Assembly (NCBI GenBank): GCA_029863175.1
Contig: JAOTVX010000006.1
Coordinates: forward strand, 62,001-126,000
Source of the DNA: Betaproteobacteria bacterium
GTDB lineage: Bacteria; Pseudomonadota; Gammaproteobacteria; Burkholderiales; SG8-41
Direction of reading: 5' to 3'
Length of the DNA stretch: 64,000 nucleotides
In this document: piece after piece, positions 18,403 through 27,552 of the stretch
How the letters are laid out: every line of letters begins with the position of its first letter
How positions within the stretch are numbered: position 1 is the stretch's first letter
Notes under the pieces: model-generated
The model's input: only the letters and a program-made list of their open reading frames with translations
What the model was told of the DNA's origin: nothing
Database searches by the model: none
Program-made: the position numbers and the translations under genes

Positions 18403-19942
18403 CCAGGTTTTCGCCCTTTGCGCGCTGCTCGTGCTGAGCAGTGACGTTGGAGCGCAGGGAACGGGCGAGAAGGTTTACGCGCAGCACTGCGCGGCGTGTC
18501 ATGGCGCCGACCGGCTCGGCAATAGCGGTCCCGCGCTGCTACCCCAGAATCTCGCGCGCCTGCGTCGGCCCCTGGCTCTTGCGACCATCCGCAAAGGCCG
18601 GCTCGCCACGCAGATGCCCGGCTTTGCCGACAAGCTGTCGGATGAAGAGGTGCGGGCGGTTAGGGACTACATCTACTCGCCGCTGCCAAGGATCCCCGTA
18701 TGGGATATGGCCGAGATCAGAGGCTCACGGGTCGTGCACAACGACGCCGCGCAACTTCCGTCCAGGCCCATGTTCAAGGCCGATCCGCTGAATATATTCG
18801 TCGTGGTGGAGACGGGTGACCGTCACGTCACGATTTTGGACGGCGACCGCTTCGAGCCCCTGGCACGCTTTGCCTCGCGCTTCGCGCTGCATGGCGGCCC
18901 CAAGTTCTCGCCGGACGGGCGCTTCGTCTACTTTGCCTCGCGCGACGGCTGGGTGAGCAAGTACGACATCTGGAACCTGAAGATGATCGCCGAGGTACGC
19001 GCCGGCATCAACACGCGCAATCTCGCGGTCTCGAGCGACGGGCGTTTCATCATGGTCGGCAACTACCTGCCGCATACTCTCGTTGCGCTTAACGCACGCG
19101 ACCTGACGCCGATCCGTGTGCTCGCGGTCAAGGATGACAAGGGCCGCACGTCGCGCGTCTCTGCGGTGTACGACGCGCGCCCGCGCAAGTCGTTTATCGC
19201 GGCGCTGAAGGATATCAAGGAGGTGTGGGAGCTCACTTACGACGAGCATGCGCCACCCGTCTACCAGGGCCTGGTGCACGATTTCCGCATGGGCGAGGGC
19301 GTTCCCGTTAAGGGGCCATTCCCGCCGCGGCGAATTCTTCTCGACGACTATCTCGACGATTTCTTTTTCGTCCCGGACTATTCGGAGCTCGTCGGCGCCG
19401 CGCGTGACGGCGTCAAAGGCCAGGTCGTGAATCTGAACGTGCGGCGCCGCATCGCCACGGTCGATCTACCGGGGCTGCCGCATCTTGGCTCCGGGATCAG
19501 CTGGACCTACCGGGGGCGCACCGTGCTGGCGACGCCCAACCTCAGGGAAGGCGTGGTGAGCGTGATCGACATGAAGGACTGGAAGATCATCCGCCAGATT
19601 CCAACGCTCGGCCCCGGTTTCTTCATGCGCAGCCACGAGAACACGCCTTACGCCTGGGTCGATGCTTTCAACAGCAAGCACCGCGACACCATGCAGCTGA
19701 TCGACAAGAGGACGCTCGAGGTCGCGCATCGGATCACGCCCGCCCCGGGGAAGACGGCGGCGCACGTCGAGTTTTCGCGCGACGGCCGTTACGCGCTCGT
19801 CAGTGTTTGGGATATGGACGGCGCGCTGGTGGTGTACGATTCCCGGACGCTCAAAGAGGTCAAGCGCATCCCGATGAAGCGGCCCTCTGGAAAGTACAAC
19901 GTGTACAACAAAATCACGCTGTCGGCCGGCACCAGTCATTGA
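18365..19942 (+). CDS. nirN: Dihydro-heme d1 dehydrogenase NirN
   Basis: A 525-residue exported paralogue of NirS, with a cytochrome c domain (CAACHG) and a d1-type propeller ending in GKYNVYNK. NirN oxidises dihydro-heme d1 to heme d1 and hands it to NirS. GTG at 18365 or TTG at 18359 are the only reasonable starts; neither has a convincing ribosome binding site. Residues about 4-12 of the signal peptide (LRSFAFICG) are encoded by the right arm of the intergenic repeat, so the repeat appears to have been recruited into the signal sequence. Confidence 0.9.
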   Translation: MNNLRSFAFICGFQVFALCALLVLSSDVGAQGTGEKVYAQHCAACHGADRLGNSGPALLPQNLARLRRPLALATIRKGRLATQMPGFADKLSDEEVRAVRDYIYSPLPRIPVWDMAEIRGSRVVHNDAAQLPSRPMFKADPLNIFVVVETGDRHVTILDGDRFEPLARFASRFALHGGPKFSPDGRFVYFASRDGWVSKYDIWNLKMIAEVRAGINTRNLAVSSDGRFIMVGNYLPHTLVALNARDLTPIRVLAVKDDKGRTSRVSAVYDARPRKSFIAALKDIKEVWELTYDEHAPPVYQGLVHDFRMGEGVPVKGPFPPRRILLDDYLDDFFFVPDYSELVGAARDGVKGQVVNLNVRRRIATVDLPGLPHLGSGISWTYRGRTVLATPNLREGVVSVIDMKDWKIIRQIPTLGPGFFMRSHENTPYAWVDAFNSKHRDTMQLIDKRTLEVAHRITPAPGKTAAHVEFSRDGRYALVSVWDMDGALVVYDSRTLKEVKRIPMKRPSGKYNVYNKITLSAGTSH

Positions 19943-19985
19943 ACTCGGACAACGCGCGCAAAGGCCTCTGGAGGTGACTCCAGAC

Positions 19986-20603
19986 ATGGACAAGGAGCCG
20001 GAAGATCAGCGCTTCGAGCGTGCGATCGCTCGCATCGATTCCATCCATGCCGAGGATCCCAACCGGGACGTCGTGGACGGCGTCGCCCAGCCGAAGGAGC
20101 TCGTCTACACACGGCACATGACCGAGATGCTCGACCGGCTCGCACCCGGCGCGCCCGAAGCGGTCAGGCTTGCGGTGCGCTGCCAGCACATCCGTCGCTG
20201 GGAGATTCCGCGAACGAGTTACTCGCCCACGCCCGCCGGCTACAAGGAATGGCGGGCGCGGCTGCTAGTCCTGCACGCCGAGGTAGCCTCCGGAATCCTG
20301 CGTGAGGCCGGCTACGACGAGAGCATGGTCAGCCGGGTCGCGAAATTGCTTCGGAAGGAGGGGATCAAGCGTGATACGGAGGTGCAACTCCTGGAGGACG
20401 TGGCCGCCCTGGTCTTTCTCGAGCACTACCTCGCCGATTTCGCGCGCCAGCATGAGGGCTACGACGAGGCGAAGCTGCTCGACATACTGGGCAAGACGCT
20501 GCGCAAGATGTCGCCCGAGGGACGTTGGGCCGCACAGGATCTGATCCGGGCGCCGGTAGAAGTCGCGCCGCTACTTGAAAAAGCTGTGAATCGTGAAATG
20601 TGA
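19986..20603 (+). CDS. DUF4202 family protein
   Basis: A 205-residue cytoplasmic protein with the DUF4202 pattern: DPNRDVVDGVAQPKEL, CQHIRRWEIPR, LRKEGIKRDTEVQLLEDVA and LVFLEHYLADFA. The His/Asp arrangement suggests an HD-like helical fold, but no activity is established. The family often travels with denitrification genes. The GGAGGT before ATG 19986 supports that start over GTG 19974. The last codons (KAVNREM) are built from the repeat word GTGAATCGTGAAATG, meaning the following repeat locus begins inside this gene. Confidence 0.82.
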   Translation: MDKEPEDQRFERAIARIDSIHAEDPNRDVVDGVAQPKELVYTRHMTEMLDRLAPGAPEAVRLAVRCQHIRRWEIPRTSYSPTPAGYKEWRARLLVLHAEVASGILREAGYDESMVSRVAKLLRKEGIKRDTEVQLLEDVAALVFLEHYLADFARQHEGYDEAKLLDILGKTLRKMSPEGRWAAQDLIRAPVEVAPLLEKAVNREM

Positions 20604-20849
20604 ATCGGAAAACCAAGAACTATTAGCCGCCGATGGACGCCGATCGGTGTTCGTGAATCGTTGCTAGAGCGCCGAGCTGCAGAAAAGTTTTGACACCAAG
20701 GACACCAAGGCCACAAAGAATAATTAAAATTAACCAGAAAGAACGTACGGCGCTCGCCGTGCGTACTAGTTCATGTATTCCTTCGTGTCCGTCGCGTCCT
20801 TCGTGTCAAAGCTTTACCGGCTCTCGAATCACGAATCACGACTCACGAA
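20585..20849 (+). repeat. Nested double inverted repeat between DUF4202 and dnr
   Basis: An outer pair has GTGAATCGTGAAATG words at 20585-20609 facing CGAATCACGAATCACG words at 20823-20849. An inner pair has GACACCAAGGACACCAAGG at about 20693-20711 facing CTTCGTGTCCGTCGCG words at 20780-20811. A separate word CCGCCGATGGACGCCGAT lies at 20627. The 247-bp gap between the convergent genes holds nothing else; the stacked stems may act as a bidirectional terminator. Confidence 0.75.
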
Positions 20850-20850
20850 A

Positions 20851-21543
20851 TTAGCCGTCGTAGCGGCGTAGCGCTTCCGGGTCGAGGATCCTGACGCTGC
20901 GCCCCTCGACCCGGACCAAGCCGGCTTCGGTGAGATCGTGCAAGATCCTGGAAAAGTGTTCGGGCGTGAGATTCAGGCGCGAAGCCAGGATGCTCTTGCT
21001 CGTGGAGAGTGAAATTTCCACTGGTTTGCTTTCGGGCTCGCCCTCGGGCATGCCTCGCAGCAGGTAGCCCAGCACTCGCTGCGTGCCGGAGTGCAACGTG
21101 TAGGCCTCGAGGTCCGTCACCAGGCCGTGCAGGCGGCGGCTCAGTCCACCGATCATTTTTCGAGCGAATTTCGGATCGCGCTCGATCTCTTCAAAGACGA
21201 CGGACTTCGAGACATGCAACAGCAGCGAGTCCGCAAGCGCCTGCGCATACACGGGATACGGCCGCTCCATGAACATGACTGCTTCGCCAAAGGTCTGGTT
21301 TGGACCCAGCAACTCGACGACCTTCTCGGCACCATTGGGCGCAGTAAACGCAAGCTTGATCTGGCCGAACACGATCGTGTGGAAGCCGTCAACCCGATCG
21401 CCCTTGCGGAACAGCGTCTCGCCGCGGGCGGCATGGAGCGTGCGCGAGCCGGCGGCGATCCGCTCGACCTCCTGCGGGCCCAATTCCCGGAACAGCGGCA
21501 GGTTCGCGAGAAACGACTGGATTTTGATCTGCGATTGCGACAC
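20851..21543 (-). CDS. CRP/FNR-family regulator, Dnr/NnrR-like
   Basis: A 230-residue transcription factor with a cyclic-nucleotide-binding-like N-terminal domain and a C-terminal helix-turn-helix (LASRLNLTPEHFSRIL). The Glu-x-x-Ser-Arg recognition residues fit TTGAT half-sites. It lacks the N-terminal cysteine cluster of FNR, as expected for the heme-based NO sensor Dnr. Position next to nirN-DUF4202 supports control of the nir genes by NO. The GTG start at 21543 lacks a strong ribosome binding site. It is divergent from the SirB2-like gene with only 49 bp between. Confidence 0.85.
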   Translation of the reverse strand: MSQSQIKIQSFLANLPLFRELGPQEVERIAAGSRTLHAARGETLFRKGDRVDGFHTIVFGQIKLAFTAPNGAEKVVELLGPNQTFGEAVMFMERPYPVYAQALADSLLLHVSKSVVFEEIERDPKFARKMIGGLSRRLHGLVTDLEAYTLHSGTQRVLGYLLRGMPEGEPESKPVEISLSTSKSILASRLNLTPEHFSRILHDLTEAGLVRVEGRSVRILDPEALRRYDG

Positions 21544-21592
21544 AATGCGCGCCGGTCAGTGCCGGCCACTCCTCTCGGCAAAAGGCCGTATT

Positions 21593-21976
21593 ATGGATTA
21601 TACGGTCGTCAAATACCTTCACGTAAGCTGTGTCGCCCTGTCTTATGCCGGCTTCTTCGCGCGCGGCGTACTGATGATCCGCGCGGCGCAGCTGCTTCAG
21701 GCACGCTGGGTGCGGATCGTGCCACACCTCGTGGACACGGTGCTACTTGGCAGCGCGATCGCGCTGTCCGCGATGTCGCGGCAGTACCCCTTCATCGAGC
21801 CCTGGCTCACCGCCAAAGTGATCGCGCTCGTGACCTACATCGGTCTTGGCATGGTTGCTCTGCGTTACGGGAGGACGATGCAGGCACGCATTGCCGCCTG
21901 GGCCGCGGCCCAGCTTGCTTTTTTCTACATCGTCGTCGTGGCATTGACGCAGAGCGCCCTGCCGTGGGCGGGGTAA
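21593..21976 (+). CDS. SirB2-family membrane protein
   Basis: A 127-residue protein with four hydrophobic helices, starting MDYTVVKYLHVSCVALSYAG and including a conserved Arg-rich turn (FFARGVLMIRAA). It fits the SirB family of small inner-membrane proteins of unknown role that often lie in proteobacterial respiratory or lipid operons. ATG 21593 is preceded by AAAAGG. Three upstream frame starts would extend it into the regulator gene and are rejected. Confidence 0.8.
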   Translation: MDYTVVKYLHVSCVALSYAGFFARGVLMIRAAQLLQARWVRIVPHLVDTVLLGSAIALSAMSRQYPFIEPWLTAKVIALVTYIGLGMVALRYGRTMQARIAAWAAAQLAFFYIVVVALTQSALPWAG

Positions 21977-22276
21977 AGGGTTTCGGGCCCAAGGCGCACC
22001 GCGCTCTCCGGCTGCTGCTCGCGGGCGTGAAAAAATCCCGTACTCGGCCGGCTTGACCCAAGTCAAGTTTCACATCTCTGCAATCTGATAAAAGTATCGC
22101 GGCATCCGTAATGCGGTGATAGGTTCGTTGCGCCCGCTTCTATCGGGACACGTCCTGGAGGTTCCGCGTGATTTTTGTCACGGTCACGGGAAATGTTTTC
22201 GTTTCGGACCCCGTATGTCGCCATAAGGCGACAGGTTTTGTGAAAAGCTGCCTGACCGAAAAACCGACTTTGGCCT
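21977..22276. other. 300-bp non-coding gap before the hemerythrin gene
   Basis: It holds one FNR/DNR-type site (22053-22066) and a hairpin, TGTCGCC-ATAA-GGCGACA, at 22216-22233 followed by GGTTTTG. The site is over 200 bp from the next start, so either a long leader exists or the hairpin terminates an upstream transcript. No short gene was recognised. Confidence 0.5.
22053..22066 (+). promoter_or_regulatory. FNR/DNR-type site TTGAC-CCAA-GTCAA
   Basis: A symmetric but variant site (GTCAA on both sides), 211 bp before the hemerythrin gene. Confidence 0.55.
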
Positions 22277-22825
22277 ATGATCCAAACCGTGACTTCTGCC
22301 TTTGACCCCACCCTTGACTTCACGCGCCCGCTGGAGCTTCTGCGCGTGGGCCATCAGCGCATCCAGCGCGAGTGCGATGCGTTGAGACACCTTATTTCCA
22401 ATCTCAAAGAGCGTGGATGCGATAGCGCGGCACGCGAAATCTCCGCGCGCGTGGTCCGCAAGCTAGACGCCGTCACGTACCACCACAAGGAAGACGAAGA
22501 GCAGGATCTGCTTCCACGCATGATGGCCGCAGCCACCCGGGGGCGGGGATCAGCACTGACCCGCATGGTGACGGATATAGGTACGGAGCACCAGGTCCTG
22601 CAGCGCGCATGGACAGAACTGCGTGCCGATCTGCAGGAGCTCGCGGCCGGCGATCGCAAGTCGCTCAATGTGCTGGCGGTCGACCGCTTCGTCAAACTGT
22701 ACCGGACCCACATCCTCATGGAAGAAGCGGCGGTGTATCCGCTGGCGGAGATGCTGCTTTCCAACGAGGATCTCACGGCGATGGGGACCCAAATGGCGCA
22801 TCGCCGCAGCGTCAGCCCCGACTGA
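22277..22825 (+). CDS. Hemerythrin HHE-domain protein
   Basis: A 182-residue four-helix-bundle protein with the diiron ligands of cytoplasmic hemerythrin-like proteins spread along the chain: H in GHQRIQRE, HH plus EDEE (YHHKEDEEQDLLPRM), H in TEHQVL and HILMEE. It may bind O2 or NO, or help repair iron-sulfur clusters, roles proposed for family members in denitrifiers. It is not clearly YtfE/RIC because the N-terminal Cys domain of that family is absent. Confidence 0.8.
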   Translation: MIQTVTSAFDPTLDFTRPLELLRVGHQRIQRECDALRHLISNLKERGCDSAAREISARVVRKLDAVTYHHKEDEEQDLLPRMMAAATRGRGSALTRMVTDIGTEHQVLQRAWTELRADLQELAAGDRKSLNVLAVDRFVKLYRTHILMEEAAVYPLAEMLLSNEDLTAMGTQMAHRRSVSPD

Positions 22826-22945
22826 CCTCGATACGCTAAGAGCCTCACGCGGGTTCGGGACCCACTGGCAGGGCCCCAGAAACCCTAATTTCCCATTGGT
22901 TTAAGGTAGCTGCTGGCCGCCGAGCGGCCCGCGTGCGGTGCCGGT

Positions 22946-22959
22946 TTGATCCGCATCAA
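22946..22959 (+). promoter_or_regulatory. FNR/DNR-type site TTGAT-CCGC-ATCAA upstream of pncA
   Basis: A symmetric palindrome 46 bp before the pncA ATG, a spacing that allows class II activation if transcription starts close to the gene. Confidence 0.75.
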
Positions 22960-23005
22960 ACCGAAACCCCGCGCCCCGTCATAGCATTCAAGAAAGGATG
23001 CCGTG

Positions 23006-23587
23006 ATGAGTATCCCTATCGGGCAGCGCGACGCGCTACTCATTGTCGACGTGCAGCGTGATTTCCTGCCGGGCGGGAGTCTTGCGGTGCGCGAGGGCAA
23101 CGAGGTCGTGCCGGTTCTCAACCGCTACATCGGTCTCGCGCAACGCAAGGGTTTGCCGGTGATCGCCAGCCGCGATTGGCATCCCGGGAAACATTGCTCG
23201 TTCCACGACCAGGGCGGCATCTGGCCGGTGCATTGCGTACAGGATACGCCGGGCGCGGTCTTTTCCTCGGCGCTGACCTTGCCCGCCGACACGCCGGTCA
23301 TCAGCAAGGCCACGCGCGAGGAGGCCGACGCGTACTCCGCATTCGACGGTACAGGTCTCGCGGATCGGCTGCACAAGGGCGGGATAAGGCGCTTGTTGAT
23401 TGGTGGCCTCGCGACCGACTATTGTGTGCTCAACACCGTGCTCGACGCGCTCAAATCCAATTTCGAGGTGTTGCTGCTCGAGGATGCGATTCGCGCGGTC
23501 GATGTGAAGCCGGGTGATGGTGAGCGCGCCAAGGACGAGATGCGCGCCGCCGGCGCGGTTGCGGTCAACTACGAAGAGCTTTCCTGA
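23006..23587 (+). CDS. pncA: Nicotinamidase/pyrazinamidase
   Basis: A 193-residue cysteine hydrolase converting nicotinamide to nicotinate for NAD salvage. The catalytic Asp is in LLIVDVQRDFLPGGSL, the metal-binding run is SRDWHPGKHCSFHD, the Lys is in VISKATREEADAYSAF, and the nucleophile Cys lies in GGLATDYCVLNT. All key residues are present. The ATG has AGAAAGGA upstream. It overlaps pncB by one base (TGATG), forming a salvage operon under an FNR/DNR-type site. Confidence 0.95.
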   Translation: MSIPIGQRDALLIVDVQRDFLPGGSLAVREGNEVVPVLNRYIGLAQRKGLPVIASRDWHPGKHCSFHDQGGIWPVHCVQDTPGAVFSSALTLPADTPVISKATREEADAYSAFDGTGLADRLHKGGIRRLLIGGLATDYCVLNTVLDALKSNFEVLLLEDAIRAVDVKPGDGERAKDEMRAAGAVAVNYEELS

Positions 23588-24957
23588 TGGATCCGCTACG
23601 CTCGCCATTGCTGACGGACTTGTACCAGCTAACCATGCTGCACACGTACTACCGCCAGCGCATGGAAGCGATTGCCGTCTTCGAGTTCTTCGTGCGGAAG
23701 CTGCCGTCGAACCGGAACTTCATGATGGCCGCCGGGCTCGAGCAGGTGCTGGATTTCCTGGAGCAGGCGCGCTTCGGGCCGGAGGAGCTCGACTGGGTCG
23801 CGCGCAGCGGGCTCTTCACGCTGGAATTCGTGAAACATCTCGAACAATGGCGCTTCGCCGGGGACGTGCACGCCATGCCCGAGGGCACGGTTTTCTTCCC
23901 CGACGAGCCCATCCTGCGCGTCACCGCGCCCATGCCCCAGGCGCAGCTCGTCGAATCGCGGCTGATAAACCTGATCCATTTCGAATCCCTCGTCGCCACG
24001 AAAGCCGCGCGCGGCGTGCTGGTCGCGCCGGGCAAGAAGCTGGTGGATTTCGGGCTGCGCCGCGCGCATGGTGCGGAAGCAGGGTTGCTCGCGGCGCGCG
24101 CGGCCTACATCGCCGGATACGCGAGCACTGCGACCGTCCTGGCAGGATCCCGGTTCGGCATTCCCGTGGTCGGCACCATGGCGCACTCCTTCGTGCAGGC
24201 GCACGACGACGAGGCACAGGCCTTTCTTGATTTTGCGCGTGCGTTTCCAAAGGGCACGGTATTTCTGGTCGATACCTATGACACGGAAGCCGGCGTGCGC
24301 AAGGTCGCCGCACTGGCCCCGCAGCTGGGGCGCGAGGGCATCGCGGTCCAGGGCGTGCGGCTGGACAGCGGCGACCTCTTGTCTCTTGCGCGAAGTGCGC
24401 GCCGGATTCTGGACGACGCGGGGCTGCGCGACACGGTCATCTTCGCGAGCGGTAATCTCGACGAGTACCGGCTGCGCGAACTCCTGGAAGCCGGCGCGCC
24501 GATCGATGGCTTTGGCGTGGGCACAAGCCTCGTGACATCCGCGGACGCACCGTACCTGGACGCGGTCTACAAGCTGCAGGAGTACGCCGGCCGGCCGCGC
24601 CGCAAGCGCTCCACGGCCAAGGCCACCTGGCCCGGCCGCAAGCAGGTGTTCAGGGTGAGCGATCGTAGCGGCCTTTTAGGGCACGACATCGTCACGGTTG
24701 AAGGGGACACGCAGGACGGCGAGCCGCTGTTGATTCCGGTGATGCAGCAAGGCAGGCGTCTTGGCGATTCCGAGCCGCTGGACCGGATTCGGGCGCATGC
24801 CGCAGCGGAACTCGCGCGGCTGCCGCGGCGCGTGGCCGACCTCGAGACAGCGTCGGAGCCCTACCGCGTGGACATCGCGCCTGCGCTGCGGCGGCTGGCC
24901 GAGGAGGTAGATCGCGCAACAGCAGAGCCCACGGAGCGCGTGTCACAGGGTCTGTAG
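23587..24957 (+). CDS. pncB: Nicotinate phosphoribosyltransferase
   Basis: A 456-residue enzyme condensing nicotinate with PRPP to nicotinate mononucleotide. The N-terminus (SPLLTDLYQLTMLHTYY) is diagnostic. The family segments DFGLRRAHG, GTMAHSFVQAH, LVDTYDTEAG and VRLDSGDL, and the GFGVGTSLVTS phosphate loop, are all visible. The catalytic His lies in GTMAHS. It is coupled to pncA. A repeat-rich gap follows before the Lon-family gene. Confidence 0.95.
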   Translation: MDPLRSPLLTDLYQLTMLHTYYRQRMEAIAVFEFFVRKLPSNRNFMMAAGLEQVLDFLEQARFGPEELDWVARSGLFTLEFVKHLEQWRFAGDVHAMPEGTVFFPDEPILRVTAPMPQAQLVESRLINLIHFESLVATKAARGVLVAPGKKLVDFGLRRAHGAEAGLLAARAAYIAGYASTATVLAGSRFGIPVVGTMAHSFVQAHDDEAQAFLDFARAFPKGTVFLVDTYDTEAGVRKVAALAPQLGREGIAVQGVRLDSGDLLSLARSARRILDDAGLRDTVIFASGNLDEYRLRELLEAGAPIDGFGVGTSLVTSADAPYLDAVYKLQEYAGRPRRKRSTAKATWPGRKQVFRVSDRSGLLGHDIVTVEGDTQDGEPLLIPVMQQGRRLGDSEPLDRIRAHAAAELARLPRRVADLETASEPYRVDIAPALRRLAEEVDRATAEPTERVSQGL

Positions 24958-25137
24958 AATATTTTAACCGTAGATGAACCCAGATAAACGCGGATGTACC
25001 TGTGCAACAGCCCGGACCCCGTTATGTGGCCGCCGATACACGCCGATTAGCTCAAGAAAGGCTTTTGACTTTCTTATAGGTATCTGCGTGTATCTGTGTC
25101 TATCTGCGGTTGAATTCGGGGTTCAAGCGAGGTTAAC
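24958..25137 (+). repeat. Inverted short-word repeat between pncB and the Lon-family gene
   Basis: The left arm at about 24964-24995 (GTAGATGAACCCAGATAAACG) faces the right arm at about 25080-25111 (TATCTGCGTGTATCTGTG and CTATCTGCGG). An internal word GCCGCCGATACACGCCGATT lies at 25030. No FNR/DNR-type site is present, so the Lon-family operon may have a different promoter. Confidence 0.7.
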
Positions 25138-27552
25138 GTGAGCATCGATCGTCTGCCGCCTGAAGCACTCTACCGTCGCTGCGATCCGGCGCAGCTTCTC
25201 TTTGATACGAGCGCGGAGCTCGAACCGCTGGCAAAGCTCTTCGGCCAGCCCCGTGCGTCCAGCGCGGTCGAATTCGGAATCGGGATTGCGCGCGGAGGCT
25301 ATAACCTGTTCGTGATGGGTTCGCCGGGCACTGGTAAGCGCACGCTGGTCAAGCAGCAGCTCGCGCGCAAGGTGGCGGAACAGCCCGCGGCCAGCGATTG
25401 GGCGTACGTCAACAACTTCCGGGAGCCGTCGAAACCGATCGCCCTCGAGCTGCCGGCGGGACGCGGAGCGGCGTTGCGTGAGGACATGCGCACGCTCGTC
25501 GAAGAGCTCCGTATCGCCATTCCGGCGGCATTCGAAAGCGACGAGTATCGCGCGCGCGCCGGGCAGATCGAAGCGGAATTCACGGAGCGTCACGAGAAGG
25601 CCTTCACCGAGCTTGGACGCGAGGCCGCAAAGGACAACATCGCACTGCTGCGGACGCCCGCGGGCTTCACCTTCGCGCCGCTCAAGGACGGGGAGGTGAT
25701 TTCCCCGGAGGATTTCGCGAAGTTGAGCGAGGAAGAGCGTTCGCGCATCGCGCAACGCATCGAGGAGCTCCAGGGCAAGCTCGAGGGCATCGTCCGCAAC
25801 GTCGTGCGCTGGCGCCGCGAGCAGCGCGACCGGGTCAAGCAGCTCAACCGGGAGATGACCCTGTTCGCGGTAGGGCAGCACGTGGCCGAGCTGAAGGAGA
25901 AGTACCGCGATCTACAGCGCGTGCTCGACTATGTCGATGCAGTCCAGCAGGACGTGATCGAAAACGCCGAGGATTTCATCAAGGCGCGCGAGCCGCAGGC
26001 GGGCGTCATGGGCGCGCCAACGGAGGCACCCTCGTTCCGCCGCTACCAGATCAATCTCATGGTCGATCACGGCGACCGCGAGCACTCGCTGATCGTGAAC
26101 GAGGATCATCCTACTTACCAGAACCTCGTCGGCCGTGTCGATCACATCGCGCAGTTCGGGACGCTGGTAACCGATTTCGCCCTGATCAAACCGGGCGCGC
26201 TGCATCGTGCCAACGGGGGCTACCTCCTGCTCGATGCGCGCAAGCTGCTGATGCAGCCCTTCTCCTGGGAGGGGTTGAAACGCGCGCTCTCGACCGGAGA
26301 GATTCGCATCGAGTCGCTTGCCGACCTGTACAGCCTCGTCAGCACGGTGTCGCTGTCGCCCGAGCCCATCCCACTCAACATCAAGGTGGTCCTCTTCGGC
26401 GACCGCTTCATCTATTACCTGCTGCAAGCCTACGATCCCGATTTCCGGCAGCTGTTCAAGGTCGCCGCCGATTTCGAGGAACGGTTCGAGCGCACACCCG
26501 AGAACGATCGCTTGTTCGCGCAGCTGGTGGCCACCCTTGCCGCCGAGAAGAAGCTCGCGCCGTTCGAGCGCGGCGCGGTCGCCCGCGTGATCGAGCACAG
26601 CGCGCGCCTCGCCGGCGACGCGCGCAAACTTTCCGCCAACCTCGAAGCCGTGTCCGATCTGCTGTGCGAGGCGGACTACTGGGCGCACGAAAGCAAACGG
26701 GACCGGGTGATCACGGCCGACATCGAGCGGGCGATCTCGGAGCAGCGTCACCGGGCCGACCGCTTGCGCGAACTCATGCACGAGCAGATCCTGCGCGGGA
26801 CGGTGCTGATCGACACCACTGGCGAACGTGTGGGACAGATCAACGGGCTCTCGGTGCTGCAACTCGGCGACTATGCATTCGCGGAACCGACGCGCATCAC
26901 TGCCACGACGCGGCTGGGCGAGGGCAAGGTGATCGACGTACAGCGCGAGGTGGAGCTGGGCGGGGCGATCCATTCGAAGGGCGTGCTGATTCTGTCGGCC
27001 TTTCTCGCGGCGCGCTTCTCGATCAACCGGCCGCTCTCGCTGGCGGCGAGTCTTGTTTTTGAACAGACCTATGGGCTGGTGGAGGGCGACAGCGCCTCGC
27101 TTGCGGAGCTGAGTGTCCTGCTATCGTCGCTTGCGGACGCTCCCATCCGGCAATCGTTTGCCGTGACGGGATCGGTGAATCAGCTTGGCGAAGTCCAGGC
27201 GATCGGAGCGGTGAACGAGAAGATCGAAGGCTTCTTCGACATCTGCAACGCGCGCGGCCTCGATGGCAAGCAGGGCGTGCTCATTCCGGCGGCCAACGTG
27301 GACGATCTGATGTTGCGCGCCGATGTGGTCGAGGCCGTGGCCGCCGGCCGCTTCCATGTTTATCCCGTGGTGCATGTCGACCAGGCGATCGAGCTGCTCA
27401 CCGGCATCCCGGCCGGTGAGCCGGTTGCCACGGGCGGGTTTGCACCCGGAACCGTGAACGGCCGGGCCGCAAGGCGCGTGCGCGGGCTGTCCGAGCTTCA
27501 GCGCAAGCTCGGTCCCGCCCGCGAGGCCCCGCGGAAAAGGAAAAAGCCGTGA
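25138..27552 (+). CDS. Lon-family ATP-dependent protease (LonB/LonC-like)
   Basis: This 804-residue protein has an N-terminal P-loop (GSPGTGKRTL at about residue 61), a long coiled-coil-like insertion (about 110-270, EELQGKLEGIVRN), a second ATPase part (GALHRANGGYLLLDARKLL) and a C-terminal Lon-type peptidase. The peptidase has the Ser in EGDSASLAELSVLL and the Lys in AVNEKIEGFFD as the catalytic dyad. The architecture matches the Lon-related proteases with an AAA_32-type insertion rather than classical LonA, as no LON substrate domain is seen. GTG start; it overlaps the next gene by 4 bp. It probably degrades damaged or regulatory proteins. Confidence 0.85.
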   Translation: MSIDRLPPEALYRRCDPAQLLFDTSAELEPLAKLFGQPRASSAVEFGIGIARGGYNLFVMGSPGTGKRTLVKQQLARKVAEQPAASDWAYVNNFREPSKPIALELPAGRGAALREDMRTLVEELRIAIPAAFESDEYRARAGQIEAEFTERHEKAFTELGREAAKDNIALLRTPAGFTFAPLKDGEVISPEDFAKLSEEERSRIAQRIEELQGKLEGIVRNVVRWRREQRDRVKQLNREMTLFAVGQHVAELKEKYRDLQRVLDYVDAVQQDVIENAEDFIKAREPQAGVMGAPTEAPSFRRYQINLMVDHGDREHSLIVNEDHPTYQNLVGRVDHIAQFGTLVTDFALIKPGALHRANGGYLLLDARKLLMQPFSWEGLKRALSTGEIRIESLADLYSLVSTVSLSPEPIPLNIKVVLFGDRFIYYLLQAYDPDFRQLFKVAADFEERFERTPENDRLFAQLVATLAAEKKLAPFERGAVARVIEHSARLAGDARKLSANLEAVSDLLCEADYWAHESKRDRVITADIERAISEQRHRADRLRELMHEQILRGTVLIDTTGERVGQINGLSVLQLGDYAFAEPTRITATTRLGEGKVIDVQREVELGGAIHSKGVLILSAFLAARFSINRPLSLAASLVFEQTYGLVEGDSASLAELSVLLSSLADAPIRQSFAVTGSVNQLGEVQAIGAVNEKIEGFFDICNARGLDGKQGVLIPAANVDDLMLRADVVEAVAAGRFHVYPVVHVDQAIELLTGIPAGEPVATGGFAPGTVNGRAARRVRGLSELQRKLGPAREAPRKRKKP

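Noticed and set aside
25138..27552. Assignment as the classical LonA protease
   Set aside because: There is no N-terminal LON substrate domain and the ATPase has a long insertion; only the peptidase domain matches.
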